Shown here piece after piece: positions 48,215 to 59,893 of a stretch of 64,000 bases of DNA (positions within the stretch are counted from its first letter, which is position 1; the number at the start of each line of letters is the position of its first letter). The position numbers were made by a program, and so were the translations under genes. The notes beneath the pieces are model-generated. The model was given only the letters and a program-made list of their open reading frames with translations, had not been told where the DNA came from and did not search any database. The stretch is from Marchantia polymorpha subsp. ruderalis (Eukaryota; Streptophyta; Marchantiopsida; Marchantiales; Marchantiaceae), in the NCBI GenBank assembly GCA_037833965.1, contig AP031357.1:7088001-7152000 (forward strand). The letters run 5' to 3'.

Positions 48215-48640
48215 AGAGAGTGCCATGCCAAGCCGGACGAGGGTAACCAGCCGACTCCTTCCGCGTTTTACGCATGTGCGTGAGTGCCAAGCCTTATCAT
48301 GCCATGCCAAGCCGGACTACAGTTGGCATTGGACTCGATCCGCGTTGTACGCATCTGTTTGAGTGCCACGTCATGCCATGCGAAGCAAGGCGAGGGTTCG
48401 CAGTAAACTGTCAGTCGTTGCACGCATGTGCGTGATTGCCAAGTCAGACCATGCAATGCCATAACATTCTAGACTACTGTAACTCGGACGAGGGTTGGCA
48501 GTGGACTCTTCCCCGCGACGTGGCGTTGACTCATGTGATTAAGTGGCATGGCATTTCATGTCATGCTATGCCATGCCGGCCGACTATTAATCGTTGCACG
48601 CATGTGCGTGAGTGTCTAGTCATACCATGCCATGCTGTAG
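48215..48640. repeat. Degenerate tandem repeats of about 75-100 bp rich in CATGCCATGCC
   Basis: Five to six copies of a unit combining ACGCATGTGCGTGAGTGCC, AxTCATGCCATGCCAAGCC, GGACGAGGGTTGGCAGT and GGACTCxxTCCGCGTT are recognisable, at about 48,215, 48,300, 48,375, 48,455 and 48,570. The ACGCATGTGCGT part is itself a near-palindrome. Non-coding. Confidence 0.75.
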
Positions 48641-49597
48641 AGAAGGTTGCTGAAGGATTCGACCAGAGACTCCTGAACGAGGACTGCAACCAGCGAATTG
48701 CGCCTGGGCCTGCAATTCGCCAGCCACCGATTCCGCCTCAGCGAGTCATGATTCGAAGGAATCGTCAAGCAACAGAGCACCAACGCAGAGCGGGTAATCG
48801 AGAGCGGAGGGAGACCAGGTGCGCGAGCGCGGCCACGGAGCCGCGCAGCGGAACCGCTCGGGGCGCGGAATTGGTGCTCGCAGCACGAACGCCCGCGCAG
48901 AGAGCCATTTCTCGCTGCCTGAGAGTGGTAAATTCGCGCGTCCAGAATCTTCAAATAGCATGCATCGACCTCCAACGCGCCAGGCACCATTTGCTGACAG
49001 GCGAGATATGTGAACGATTGAGGCATTTGGTGCAGAAGTGCAAGCTTGGGGATGATCTTATTTTTATTTGAAACAGGTACAAGCTCTAATGTGTTTCAGT
49101 CCTATTTGGGTCATGTAGACGTAAGCCGTAAAGTGTGGTCAGCTCTCGCACAACTTCCATCTGCAAATAAGCAAGAGATGAATATATACGAGTGGAAGAG
49201 ACGTTCTGAATTTCCACATGATGTGAAATAATTTGTTTATTTATATTATCAAGTATTCGTTTCGAACTGGGCGTTTCAGGTGGTTTTCAGTTGTGGTGAA
49301 GTGATAATATACAGGTTGACTAATTCTCAGATGCTCATCTCTCCTTACTCTTTAGATTACATGATGTTTGAATTCTAGTTTGCAAAAAGATGGAAAGTAG
49401 CTGCTGTGAATGGCCACTTATTCCCGATGTTGTATAAAGAGGCTATTTGTTCATATTGTCTATAAATATATTCACGTGCCAGAAGGCTACTTCCTTTCAT
49501 TTGGCATCAAATGTCGATTGATTGTAAAGCTTGAGTAAAAGCTATCACTCCAACTCAGTCATTCTGCTCATCTTGCAGATTCATAAGAATGCGTACC
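48641..49597. other. GC-rich patch then intergenic DNA
   Basis: 48.65-49.07 kb has long open frames in several phases (48,436-49,071 plus, 48,616-49,026 minus). Composition is Arg/Ala-biased and no family was recognised. After 49,070 the sequence is AT-rich. Calling a protein here is not justified. Confidence 0.4.
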
Positions 49598-49648
49598 TTA
49601 GCGATGAACATCACTGCTATGGAAAGAAGCAGTGACGTTCATCGCTAA
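49598..49648. repeat. Hairpin, 21-bp arms, 9-nt loop
   Basis: Left arm 49,598-49,618 (starts TTAGCGATGAAC) and right arm 49,628-49,648 (ends GTTCATCGCTAA) are complementary with one mismatch (a C-A apposition in a plus-strand transcript, G-U in a minus-strand one); the loop is ATGGAAAGA. The stem does not extend beyond the arms. Too short for a usual plant microRNA precursor. Confidence 0.85.
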
Positions 49649-50035
49649 AGTTTCCATTGCAGTTTTCTGGTATGTCTCGAGTATCTTTTTACTTAAAAAG
49701 CCGAAAGTAAAGTGCGGTCCAAATTTATTTTATGGTCGTTGCTTCAACCCTCATGCATGAAGATGAGATCCCAAGCTCCTAAACATAGTACTCGTTTTCA
49801 TTAGTTGTTACTTGTTAGATTCCAGCCTAGACTCACCCCCTACAGTATGCCTGTGGGTTGACGGCATACGGTCACGACCGTGAACTCCTGTGTCACCTTT
49901 GAGTCAAGAAGTCACCCTTTAAATTATATGTATGGTATGTATGCGGAATAAGAATTCATATTTGAATCACAAGGATTACGCACATTCATATGTCGTTGTT
50001 GTACGTATGAAAGTACAACAGCTACCTTTCAATAC
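49649..50035. other. Intergenic
   Basis: Nothing beyond a 7-bp hairpin (GTTGTAC/GTACAAC at about 49,996-50,020). Confidence 0.5.
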
Positions 50036-50106
50036 CATGGAAAATACAGAATTAAAAAAAGTTGATGAAGGTGATTCTTTCTGTAATATATTCTGTATTT
50101 TCCATG
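50036..50106. repeat. Inverted repeat, perfect 17-bp arms, 37-nt spacer
   Basis: CATGGAAAATACAGAAT at 50,036-50,052 pairs with its exact reverse complement at 50,090-50,106. A third partial direct copy (GAAAATACAGAATAC) follows at about 50,112 with the neighbouring phrase AAGTTGATGAAG also repeated, so local duplication and inversion both occurred. Confidence 0.85.
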
Positions 50107-50839
50107 ACATTGAAAATACAGAATACAAATAAGTTGATGAAGTAGAGTACAAAAAAAATCATGAGTAAAGTTGCTTCGCAACGTTACAAAGAAAAATCAG
50201 TATTGGAGGGAGAAAATGATTGGTACTCACTATAAAATCGAAAAACATACCTAACTAATTATTTTGGATGAGATTATGAAACTACGCAAGATATTACATT
50301 GATTTATCTTAGAACAACATGAAATTCTTTGTCATGAAGTTAAATTTAAAGCTGATGAAGTAGGCATATGATGAGTGCTAGACAATTAAATTGAATTGGT
50401 GAAACAAATACTTGACCAAGTTAGATTTAAAGAACAACTACAACCAAATCTAATTTGCATATGAAGAAATGCATTCAATTATGGTCATTTTGAATGTTTA
50501 TTGATATATTTTTCTACTAATGTATTAATTATATTTATTAATGTGAAATCTTAAATCGACCCATCTCTTTACTAAATCCACCCATCACGTAACTTTTTTT
50601 TTTTAAAAATTGTTAACTTCTCAGAAGCTCATGGTTTTATCTAAAACGATGAACTATCTATTATGTTCGATGATTATGACTGTGTCACTAGAGCTACATG
50701 TAATACCCGTCATAAAAAAAAAATAACGTGATGTGTCGATTTAACATTTCTCTTATTTAATTGATTAATGATGTATTTTTTGTAGACAAATTTTTTATTT
50801 CTTTTATATGATGTTTTGATATATAATCAATTACATGTC
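50107..50839. other. AT-rich intergenic DNA
   Basis: No coding signal and no recognisable repeat family. Confidence 0.5.
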
Positions 50840-51690
50840 TTCCAGACCTGCGCGCTTCTCTCACAGCACTCAAGGAGACTACGAGTAATGGAAATTAAAT
50901 AGCAGGGAAAACGATATACTTCACGCCATTTTGAACGGCAAGGGCCATCGAACTCCTGTCAAAGAAGCAGCGTGGAATGCGTGGGTTTAGATGCCAACAG
51001 AAATGGAGTTGGAAGGTGGAAGGGATACCAGGATTTAAGATTGAAGGTCAGCCTAGGTCCAGGTTTAGAGCTTTGTACCTGTTTGCCTTCCGTAATTCCT
51101 GCTTCGAGTTCTTATTGGTTGGAAAGATTGGTCAAACAGTGCGTATGATTTTCGATACTTTCAGTCTGAATCCGCTGCTTTGCATGGAAACAACTGTGGA
51201 CGTTAACAAGAAGAACGATCGAAGCAATAAAAAATACACTCCCGGGAGTAGACCGGGAATCTGCTGCTGCTGGTTTTGGTCCATCGATCTGTCTCTACCA
51301 AGTAGAGATAAATATACAGCGAAAGACCAGATTTTCAAACCACGATAAACGACATGTCACCGGCAATCCCAACGAGAAAATTCAGGTTTCGCGTCAGGAA
51401 AATTACTGTGTTTCGCAACCTTCTGAATACAGTAACTTGTGATTAAATATAAGCAAGCATTTCTAGATAAAGAAGCCACAACCTATTCTTGTAAGTCTAG
51501 CATAAAAGAATTAATATATAATATAGAGTATCCAGGCTCGTTAGAAAGCATTAAAACAGTCGAACTGGGACACACGTGGAATACAGACTCGATAGCGGTA
51601 TCGTACAAAGCCAAGGAGAAAGCTAGTCTCTCTGGTGTTTAGCAGGATAATGAAGAAAGTAGAATTCCGATGCGTCACGTCGAAGGTAGC
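50840..51690. repeat. Segmental duplicate carrying A2 and B2 blocks and a damaged macro exon
   Basis: 50,840-51,260 matches 44,497-44,960, and 51,285-51,690 matches 39,655-40,100, both in direct orientation. Here the two blocks are adjacent; at 39-45 kb they are in the opposite order and about 4.4 kb apart. The macro exon at the start (minus strand, about 50,967-50,840) has lost sequence from the middle and is not translatable, although CTTCACGCCATTTTGAACGG and its neighbours remain. This is a pseudogene copy. Confidence 0.8.
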
Positions 51691-52318
51691 TCGTACAGGT
51701 CAAGCTCATATCATGCGACGTCAGTTGAACATGACGTGGTATGATCCTGCAGAAATGATAACTTCGGAGTTCCACGTGCATTTGTGGAAGCTGGGCGTGA
51801 AGAAATGTATGCCTCTGGTGGATCGGCGTAGACATATGAGACGCTGACTCACGCCTAGAGAGAATGAGAAATCTGAATGGGAAGATGTTGATGCTGATTA
51901 GTGACAGTACAGCAGAGGAGCAAATTTTGCATGTGATAAGTGCATGTGAGAATGTAGTTTAGCTCGATAAAGAATATTCACATGTTCTCTTGTTTTCTTC
52001 ACATTCAACTCTTTAACCTCCTCGTGCAGTTATGATATTTTAATGTAGAGAAACGAGAGTAAGAATCAAATACGATCACCTAATTCATATACTTTCATGG
52101 ATCCGTCGATATTGACCATATGAAAGGTCTTTTCAAGACCTTACAAAAAGACGGATGATTTGATGTTTGTTACAGAATTTCTTCGACGGTTGTGAAGAAA
52201 GTAATGATCGGGGACAAATTGGTTGTAAACAAAGACTTAGCTTGTGTATAAAAGTCATGTGACCTTGGTGTTGCATATGAACGTTTTCTCATTACTCCAC
52301 CGCCGATGAATTTGATCT
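51691..52318. other. Intergenic
   Basis: No gene recognised. A TATA-like TGTATAAAAGTC at about 52,244 lies 75 bp before the inverted-repeat arm; a similar GCATAAAAGAAT is at about 53,020. Confidence 0.4.
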
Positions 52319-52850
52319 TGACCGACGCTGCAAACACCTAATGGATCTGTGATTTGACTTGGTTTAGGTGTTGTTGGCGCTGCAATGATACGATTGGGTA
52401 CAGGAAGATGAGGCCCACAAAAGATCTAAGATAGGGAGGCAAGGAAACTCTGAGCTCCGATCCATGAGCCTAGTGGAATAAGCAGATGGAATAGAAGCAA
52501 CTAAAAATGACATTGTCTCACAATCGTCTCGTGCAACTCGCACAGGCAACCGATCTCTTTGCTCAATAGTGTTACAGGCACACCCGATGCCATTGTCAAG
52601 GTTCATGTCCTCATCGCCACTGTCCAGGTTTTGTGCTTCCGACGCCGCTGACTAGGTTCGTTCCATCGACGCTACTATCAAGGTGTGTCCCCTTGCCCGC
52701 CACTGTTTCGCAGGTGGTCCCAATCCGAGGGCGTCCGGTGACATTCCGAAAGCCTCCCGTCAAATCAAGAGTTCCCGATATTAAGAATCCAAGAGAAGCC
52801 AGACTCTCGAGAAAAACGCCAGATTTCTATAGGGAAGTGCTGTGATTACA
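52319..52850 (+). repeat. Left arm of a wide inverted repeat (partner 57,865-58,358)
   Basis: Reverse complementary to 57,865-58,358 over nearly 500 bp with scattered changes. Shared phrases include CCGACGCT-CAA, CACAATCGTCTCGTGCAACT, TTGCCCGCCACTGTTTCGCAGGTGG and CGGGAGGCTTT-GGAA on opposite strands. The outer limit of the match on the right arm coincides with the end of the LTR copy at 58,359. A 71-codon open frame (52,633-52,845) has no recognised family. Confidence 0.8.
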
Positions 52851-53279
52851 TTTGAAAGACTTCTTTTTTTAGCAATGAGCATTGAAAAATGTTATTGTCA
52901 TTATTACTATTTTCTCGACATTGAAGATCTATTTTGGATAGAGTACGGAATATTTTGTAACTGAAAGTTATAGGTCAAAGCTCTCGATCTCGAGTGAACG
53001 TGCGCCTGAACTTGTGCATAAAAGAATAGATCCCTGACCCGTATTGATGATTGTGGTCGTGTTCATTAAGCTCCTCCGGAAGCATACTACCTGAAAGTCA
53101 TAGACAGATTCGGATCAGGAAAGTCGAACGTTTTAACTTAGCTGTCACAATTGGCTCAGTATGTCGTGATTGATAATGTATTGAGGTTCTAGAATCCTAA
53201 GATTTAACCATAATAGAGATTGCATCTTGCTATTTGCTACCTACTCAGCCTCAAGTTCTCCACATAAACAGGGAGATCG

Positions 53280-53620
53280 ACGAAATGCTTTGCTGTTTAT
53301 AAAGCCCATGTAGAAGAGAGCGATATCAGAAAATAATTTTATTCCAGTTTCAACGTAGTTAAAATACATGCTAAACTTTCAGTTTCCAAATATGCTTCTG
53401 TGTTGAACTACTCATGCTATGTTTTTGGCTCATTTATGTGTAGAGAAGCACATCCACCAAAGAGAGGGCCGCACCTACCTTTGTTATTTTGTTAAACTTC
53501 TTCATTGTGAGTCCTTCGCACTTGAATCGAGAGAAAGACAACGTCGCTTAGAGCTACTGCTGGAATGTGGGATATTTAAGAATGAGGACAGTGAAGTAAG
53601 GGCAGATTGAAGCCATATGA
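53280..53620. repeat. Weak direct repeat of 56,075-56,400
   Basis: Shared landmarks in order are AATGCTTTGCTG, CTTTCA-TTTC, CATCCAC-AAAGAG, GCAC-TA-TTT and CTTC-TCA-TGA. Similarity is patchy, so this is an old duplication or distantly related insert. The 53,280 copy contains a 63-codon open frame (53,419-53,610) that is broken in the 56-kb copy. Confidence 0.4.
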
Positions 53621-54276
53621 CACAGTAACAAAGAAGTTTTTCAGTCTCTGCACTCACCCAGTACAGATATCGTAATCATACAAATCTTACTAACAAAGTT
53701 ATTGAAAGCATTACAGCAAGTATTTTGATCATTGCAGTGGACTGTGCGAACTATAATTTATAGTTCTAAGAGTCTGTCTGTAGGAAAAAATCAGTGTATA
53801 CACTCAAGATGAAAGAATGTTTCTTCCATGATAGCATTTGACTTTCGATGTTTGTTTTGAAATCATACGTTTGTACACTTAGAAGCGAATAATTGTCCAC
53901 TTCGGTTGTTTATTTTTTCAAAGATATTCCAATTGAGTATTTTATTATGTCATGATTGCGTATCTTTTGACTCTTCATTATTCTCCACGATTATCGGTCT
54001 TCACTTTAATCGTAAGGTATTTCACAATTGAGCTTGAAAAACACCCTCTCCCACTCCAGCCGACTTGCTATGTATTTTACCATCATGATTCCCGTAGTCG
54101 CAATTCGGGAAAGTGCCCTTTGCAGAGAAAGTGAACTGGTTCTTTTTTCTCATTCTTCCAAGGTTATAGAATGCTGTATAAACAGCAATATTACAGAATT
54201 GATACTCTTGTTCCGACTTCAAAATTGGGAATCTGAGCGTCTGTGAATGTATGTTTTGCAGGAACCTTTCAAAACA

Positions 54277-54825
54277 ATGGCGAAGAACGGTGCTTTTAAC
54301 AAAATGTACCAGATAATGGCAATGGGCTTCGGGTTGTCCAGCATGGCTGACGCCGTGGAGATCATCTTCTATTCGAACCGATACGCTTGTTCCGGGACTG
54401 GTTACACGATTAATAGCGATATTAATAATGTTTGCTACTTCGCAAGCGGACTTTCGGTTGTATTTCTACTTATGGACAGCTGCAAGACCAGCGTCGTCTA
54501 CGTAGGTGGCTCTTGCAACACAACTCCATATTGATACCTTACGGGAAACGTCTGCTACACTGGTGGAGGATTCACATCCGTCTTCTGGTATTATGACTGC
54601 AGACGCCGCTCGCTGCTCGTAGAAGTTACTTCCAACGTGACTAAGTGCGAGACCGACTTCAAACCCACAGGTCTTGCCTTCACCGAGGACTCAGCCAAAG
54701 GCAAGTGGATCCTCAAATCCTCAGATGCAACTCAATTAATGTTTCAGATCGAGAAGTTGACCGATGTTGAAAAATTGAATTGGTTCAAATACAACGGCGT
54801 GCAGTTACCCAGAACGTGCCCTTGA
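54277..54825 (+). pseudogene. Unknown protein with two cysteine-framed repeats, one in-frame TGA
   Basis: A single frame runs from ATG 54,277 (MAKNGAFNKMYQIM) to TGA at 54,823-54,825, broken only by TGA at 54,532-54,534; ignoring it, about 182 codons. A TTTTGCAG acceptor ends at 54,261, just before the start, suggesting a 5' UTR intron. An internal duplication is visible: NNVCYFASGLSVVFLLMDSC is followed by GNVCYTGGGFTSVFWYYDC, a pattern of N-V-C-Y, two residues, G, then S-V and D-C. The C-terminal third is more polar. No family was recognised. Intact coding on both sides of the TGA suggests a recent loss, a polymorphism, or a sequencing error rather than old decay. No second copy was found. 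Confidence 0.5.
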
Positions 54826-55599
54826 ACTGAAATTGAGTTCTCCAGTTGACTTGCGACTGAATGTGGGCGGATCTGTTTGCACGAAGAGATGTCTGTCCCA
54901 TTTCCAGGCTGCATAAACCTGTTTAACGTATCTTTACGTGGCTTATACAATTGCCGCGCTATGTCGTGTCTGAGAATGAACTAATACACTAGTTTCGTTT
55001 GAGTTTAGCAAATAAAGGTTGCAGCTTGCTGTGAAGACTTGTTATAAGGGATTACACCAGTAACACTCTTCTGTGATCAAAATACACTATCATTGTAACC
55101 TGATACACTAGAAAGGTCCCCGGAGTAAAGAAAATATTTAAAAAATCACGTTACATTCAGACATGTATTATATATATTATATTTCCGTCACTTGAAGATC
55201 AACACTACTCAAGAATTGCAAAAATCTACTCTCAATCTTGTACACTACGTCTCACAGTTACCATACAAGGAAAGTTTAGGATATCTAAAAAGTACACAAG
55301 GGAAGCTGGCTGCTAGAAATCTACATGCATCACACGAGGAAAGTACCACTAGCTTGCGTCTCATCAGCCATGAAAAAAAAAAACGGACACTACGTCTCGG
55401 TTCTAATCTTCTAATGCTACCCCGACTCTAAACTCACACTAAATTATATAGCACACAAAAAGTCCCAAGCACCCCTGAAATGCCAAGGCCAAAGCTCCCC
55501 CGAAAAGCCAAGGCCAAAGCACACCTGCCCCTCTCCAAGGGTCAAAGAGTATTTCCACTAATGAAACATTGAAAACTCATCTTATCTCACCTAAAAATA
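54826..55599. other. 3' side and intergenic DNA
   Basis: AT-rich with no supported gene. AATAAAGG at about 55,009 could be a polyadenylation signal for the preceding gene. 55,480-55,545 contains CCAAGGCCAAAGC repeated twice. Confidence 0.4.
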
Positions 55600-56042
55600 G
55601 TACCACCCAATCTCACCTAAAATAGTCTCGCCCATAAACCTGTCTCTTCACTCTTGCCAGTGGTAACTTGATCCTTGGTGATGCCCAGGAATCATACCCT
55701 CTCTGATACTTCCAAGTCCGAAGTCTGAGTTCTCTTCGTCCGAAATCCGAAGAAATTTTGAGCCGAATCCGAAGTCCGAAGAAACTTTGAGCTGAAGTAC
55801 TTTCGCCTATTCTTACCAGCCATTTCCGATATTCATAATTCAATGATTTCTCAACCGTTTCAAAAGTTATTGGGCTCGTTAGAACGAGCATGCAAAGCTC
55901 TATATATCAAAACTCTATTTAAATCAATTGATTACGAATTGAGAAAATTATGAAATACTTACTCTATTGGATCAAAACTATCTATTGAAAAAAAATTAAA
56001 AAATACTACTATATTTCCTATCTAAAAAATAGCCATGTCACA
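55600..56042 (-). mobile_element. Diverged 5' LTR fragment of the LTR-ORF family
   Basis: On the minus strand from TGTGACATGG at 56,042, the sequence reaches AGAGCTTTGCAT-GCTCGTTCTAACGAGC-CCAA (dyad at 55,874-55,889) and then an equivalent of the AACGGxTGAGGA...ATATCGG block. This is the order seen at 43.7 and 60.1 kb, although surrounding bases are much diverged. Downstream it has repeated CCGAAGTCCGAAG units. The 3' half and the ORF are missing. Confidence 0.6.
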
Positions 56043-56074
56043 CTTGCTACTCAACCTTTAGTGCCCCGAAGGAA

Positions 56075-57864
56075 TGCTTTGCTGCTTGCAGAGGCCGTGT
56101 AATAATTAGCGGTATCAATAAATAGGTGAACTAGTGTTCACACGAGGATAAAAAAAAATGTTCAACTTTCAATTTCGAGCTTTTGAAGGCAAGTTCTGCC
56201 GCTTGATGTATGGCTGATTGATTTTACTGACTACATCCACAAAAGAGAAGTCTGCACGTAAGTTTCTAATATACTGTAAAGTCTTTCCTCACAATGATTA
56301 CTTCCGAATTGACTGAAGTGAATCTGCGCAGCGCTTACTGCTACACTTGATGTATACAGGAACAAGAATAACCAAGGAAGCGCAGCTTATGGTCAGATGT
56401 CAAAGGAACAGATAATAATTAACTCTGTTCTGATTATGTACTGACAATTGTACGTTTGTAATTCAGCATTGAGAAATCTTACTCCAGCCTAAAGGGAAAC
56501 ACTAGATGCCCCTTCCAATCTCATTTTCCCGTTTTCGTCTTCTCTTAGCCGCAGGTTAGCTGGGACTCAAGAAGACAGTCTTGAGAGACTGTTCAAAGTG
56601 ATGCTTCTAGATTCTACCTAGTGCTTCATAACTCTAAATAAACTCCTATTCTGAATGGAAGATCAAAACAGTTCCGTCACATGGCTATCGAATTTCTAAT
56701 CAGTTCTTGAATGACATTGGCTCATTGGCCCAAACCAGGAGGCCAATAACAGTAGGGCACAAACAGATTGGCTAAACGGTTGTTGACTATTTAACACTTG
56801 CTCCCAAGCAAAAAATATAATTTAAAAAAAATCCTGCTGCGCCATGTACATAACTACTCAATTGCATACGCAGGTAGCAACTTCACAACGTAAAATCTGA
56901 ACAGATTTTGACAATTCTTACGTATAAAGAATTTTTTAAATAATAAACTTCTTACCGTTGGGCAACCTACCTCAGTCGGATCCTGATTTGGACCCTCTAC
57001 ATCTGACTTCAATGACTTGCTCTCTCTCTCTAGGTGATCTCTTTAGGTGATATTCGGGTGAAATTAAACTCATGATTTGGATTACCGAGATGCTCTAATA
57101 AAGATATCCATCAGTTGATCATGCTCTGTTATTTAAATCTCCGTATATAAATACTTTCAGTCATCAAATCGACTTTTCTTTTTGTTGTTGAAACTGTGCT
57201 TGATATGTTGGTACATACTTGACTTTTCCTGGCTTAATTCAGAATAGCGTAATTTGAGATAAACCTCTTTGCGATATGCTGTGACTTCTGTTCGACGCAA
57301 GTTTCTGTGTAAATATAACTACACCATGGGATGCACATTTGAAACTTCTTCGATGTTTACCGTCGTTCCCATCCAGATTTATGTGTTTCATATATTTCAT
57401 TATTAGTTACACCTATTTGGGATAAAAAAAAACTTTCTCTCTTATAACTAAAAAAAACAGTCTTAATTTTCTTTCAACTTTCAACTAAATTCTTTTTCTC
57501 ACACTTCAATCTTCACTCTTGTAGTCTGGTACTTGAAGAACCAAGAACCACATTTTATTACTCTCACATGGCTCACCTTTCCAGTTTTAGTAATCTTTTG
57601 TTTTCCATTACCTCTCAATTTTTATTTGTACTTTCTACATGGACGCCTCAGCATATTACTTTGAAATATAGGGTCATTTTTTTGTCAAGAATATCTACTG
57701 TCCCTAATAATTGAACTTCCAATCCCTCATTCTCATACCTGTCAATAACAAAATATTCCTACTCAATCCAAAATAGATCTTCAATATAGAGAGAGAAAAA
57801 ACCGATCTTCAATCCTCATTTCTAATACGAGAAGTCTTCTAAATGGAATCACAGTACTTCACTA
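56075..57864. other. Intergenic, starting with a weak direct repeat of 53,280-53,620
   Basis: 56,075-56,400 resembles 53,280-53,620. The rest, to 57,864, is AT-rich with no supported gene or recognised transposon domain. Confidence 0.45.
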
Positions 57865-58358
57865 TCGAAATCTGGCTTTTATCTCGAGAGTCTGGCTTCT
57901 CTTGGGAACTCTTGATTTGACGGGAGGCTTTCGGAACGTCACCGGACGCACTCGGATCGGGACCACCTGCGAAACAGTGGCGGGCAAGGGACACACCTAG
58001 ATAGTGGCGTCGATGGAACGAACCTAGTCAGCGGAGTCGGAAGCATAAAACCTGAACAGTGGCGATAAGGACGCGAACCTTCACAATGGCGTCGGGTGTA
58101 TCTGTATCATTATTGTGCGAACATATCGGTTGCTTGTTGGAGTTGCACGAGACGATTGTGAGACAATTTCGTTCTTATTTGCTTCTTCTCCATCTGATTA
58201 TTCCACTAGGCTCATAGATTGGAGCAGAGAGTTTCCTTGCGTCCCTATCTTTGATCTTTTGTTGGCTTCGTCCTCCTTTCAGCCAATCTTATCATTACAA
58301 CACCAACAACACCAAACCGAAGTCAAATCCCAAATCCGTTAGGTGCTTGTAGCGTCGG
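57865..58358 (-). repeat. Right arm of a wide inverted repeat (partner 52,319-52,850)
   Basis: Reverse complement of the 52.3-kb arm, ending exactly at the terminus of the adjacent LTR copy. Together the arms enclose about 5 kb including the gene at 54.3 kb. See the left-arm entry for shared phrases. Confidence 0.8.
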
Positions 58359-59893
58359 TGTAATAACCCACCAAAGGCTAAAACTGCAGTATGGTGGTAA
58401 AAAGATCGAACCCACAGGGACAGAGGCAACACACAGAGTAAACGTGTCACATTTAACAGACTTTTGTAGAGTTTGAATTCTAGGCGACTGTCACTCCCAG
58501 AAATACTGCAGTGCTCGACTCGGAGGCTCGACTCGGAGGAGGATCTCAACTCGGAGGATGCTCGGAGGATGCACGGTACAGCGTGGTCACTCAACACACA
58601 CACACACACACACACCTGAAACTGGCAAAAAGCACAACTCGGAGGTCGGTCAGGACCTCCGCTTCGGATTTCAGGAGGAAAGTGTCTCACAAGTTCACTC
58701 AGAGGTTCTGCAGGTAGTGCCTCCCACTCCGGCTTTTACTGCCCTTCCGCCAGGAACTAGCGGGGGTACCCGGACTGGACTTCCCACTTCGGAACGAAGC
58801 CTCTACGTACGCCGTGGACGTCACCCTCGACTATCACACAAAACGCAGGGAGTGCAGACCCGACTGAGAACTTACTGAAAACACGATCCAGTAACACACA
58901 CACAACCTGAATTACAAACCAAGGTTTACACGAAGTAATGAAACTTCACATTGGCATTCAGGGGAAACTTCCCGTAGGAGTACAATCAGGATATGTCACT
59001 CGAAGGAGTAAGGGGGAACTGTTCAAGTATCTAACTCGCAGCCGGCTCTGAGCATCAGAAATCACCCGCAGGTGCAGATCCGCACTACTCAAGTCTCTAA
59101 CCGGGTACTAGCTCTGAACATTCAGCCGAAGGCCTTCAACTACAACATACGGTAACTTTGCTATGCTGCAGCTTCTCTACGTGGTGCCAGGACCAAAATG
59201 CACAAACACGCCAAGAAAGTGAGTTCCTGATCTGCACTTCCGAAACTGGAAGAGTCCCAAGGCAAAACGCCTTGATCTACTTTATACCCTCAAAAGATCC
59301 TAACTAGCACTACGCTATCCTATCTACCACTCGCAGTATCTGCGCGAAACCAAACTACTCTACTGCACTCAGCAGATCCGGTGCTGCGCCTCCTGCGCGC
59401 CGGACTGCTCCGCGTACTATCTCTACCTTGCCAGTCTTCCGACCGGCTGCGTAACCCCAGGCGTCGGAGCGCTGTGGTGACTTCCGACTGCAAGTGCGCC
59501 ATAGTGTCGCGCGCACCCGACAAGAAGGTTTCTAATTTTCTCGCCACTCGCCGCCGACTCCGACTGTCACCTTCCGTCAATGCCGCCGCCCGAAGCTCGA
59601 ACTCCCTGAGTGTGATCCTCTCTTGGGCTGCCACCTCCCAATGGGTGTATCCTTTTAGACAACGAGTCACCTGTGCCGCCAACTCTCCTCGCGCCTTGCA
59701 GCTGCTCTCCACCTCGGCCAGCTGCATTTCTAATCCCGCACGTTGTGCCCTCAAATCCGAGCACTCGGATTGCAAGTTGCACAACAACTCCTCATCCTCC
59801 TTGCGGGCTCTTTGACTTTCTTCTAAGGCGCGCGTCTGGCGCGCAAGCTCGGCTGCTAGGACTTTGTTCTGTCTCCGCTCCTCCTGCAGTTCC
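58359..59893 (-). mobile_element. LTR copy with coiled-coil ORF, interrupted by the 59,894 insertion
   Basis: On the minus strand the copy ends TTATTACA at 58,359. Its last ~960 bp (59,320-58,359) are nearly identical to 60,840-61,799 in the opposite direction. Upstream of that it holds an ORF where the 59,894-61,799 LTR has minisatellite and leader sequence. The copy stops abruptly at 59,893, where a plus-strand LTR starts, so the younger element inserted into the ORF. A (CA)n tract is at about 58,596-58,614. Confidence 0.8.
59320..59893 (-). pseudogene. LTR-encoded coiled-coil protein, C-terminal part (5'-truncated by insertion)
   Basis: The minus-strand frame is open from the insertion point at 59,893 to a stop at 59,320, about 190 codons. 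It begins ELQEERRQNKVLAAELARQ, a heptad-like coiled coil continuing through LQSECSDLRAQRAGLEMQL, then has RCLKGYTHWEVAAQERITLREFELRAA. That segment aligns with KCLRGFAMWRLQTVKWLKL and following residues in the 26-kb copy (Cys-Leu-x-Gly, aromatic, W, then an acidic/Leu helix), showing the same protein. It ends in a Ser/Arg-rich tail. No internal stop is present; only the N-terminal part has been cut off. Function unknown. Confidence 0.65.

Noticed and set aside
48436-49071. A 211-codon plus-strand frame across the CATGCC repeats
   Set aside because: Its first third is tandem repeat and the remainder is Arg/Ala-biased GC-rich sequence that is open in other frames as well.
49598-49648. The hairpin as a standard plant microRNA precursor
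   Set aside because: The loop is 9 nt and the stem ends with the 21-bp arms, so it lacks the lower stem required for usual plant processing.
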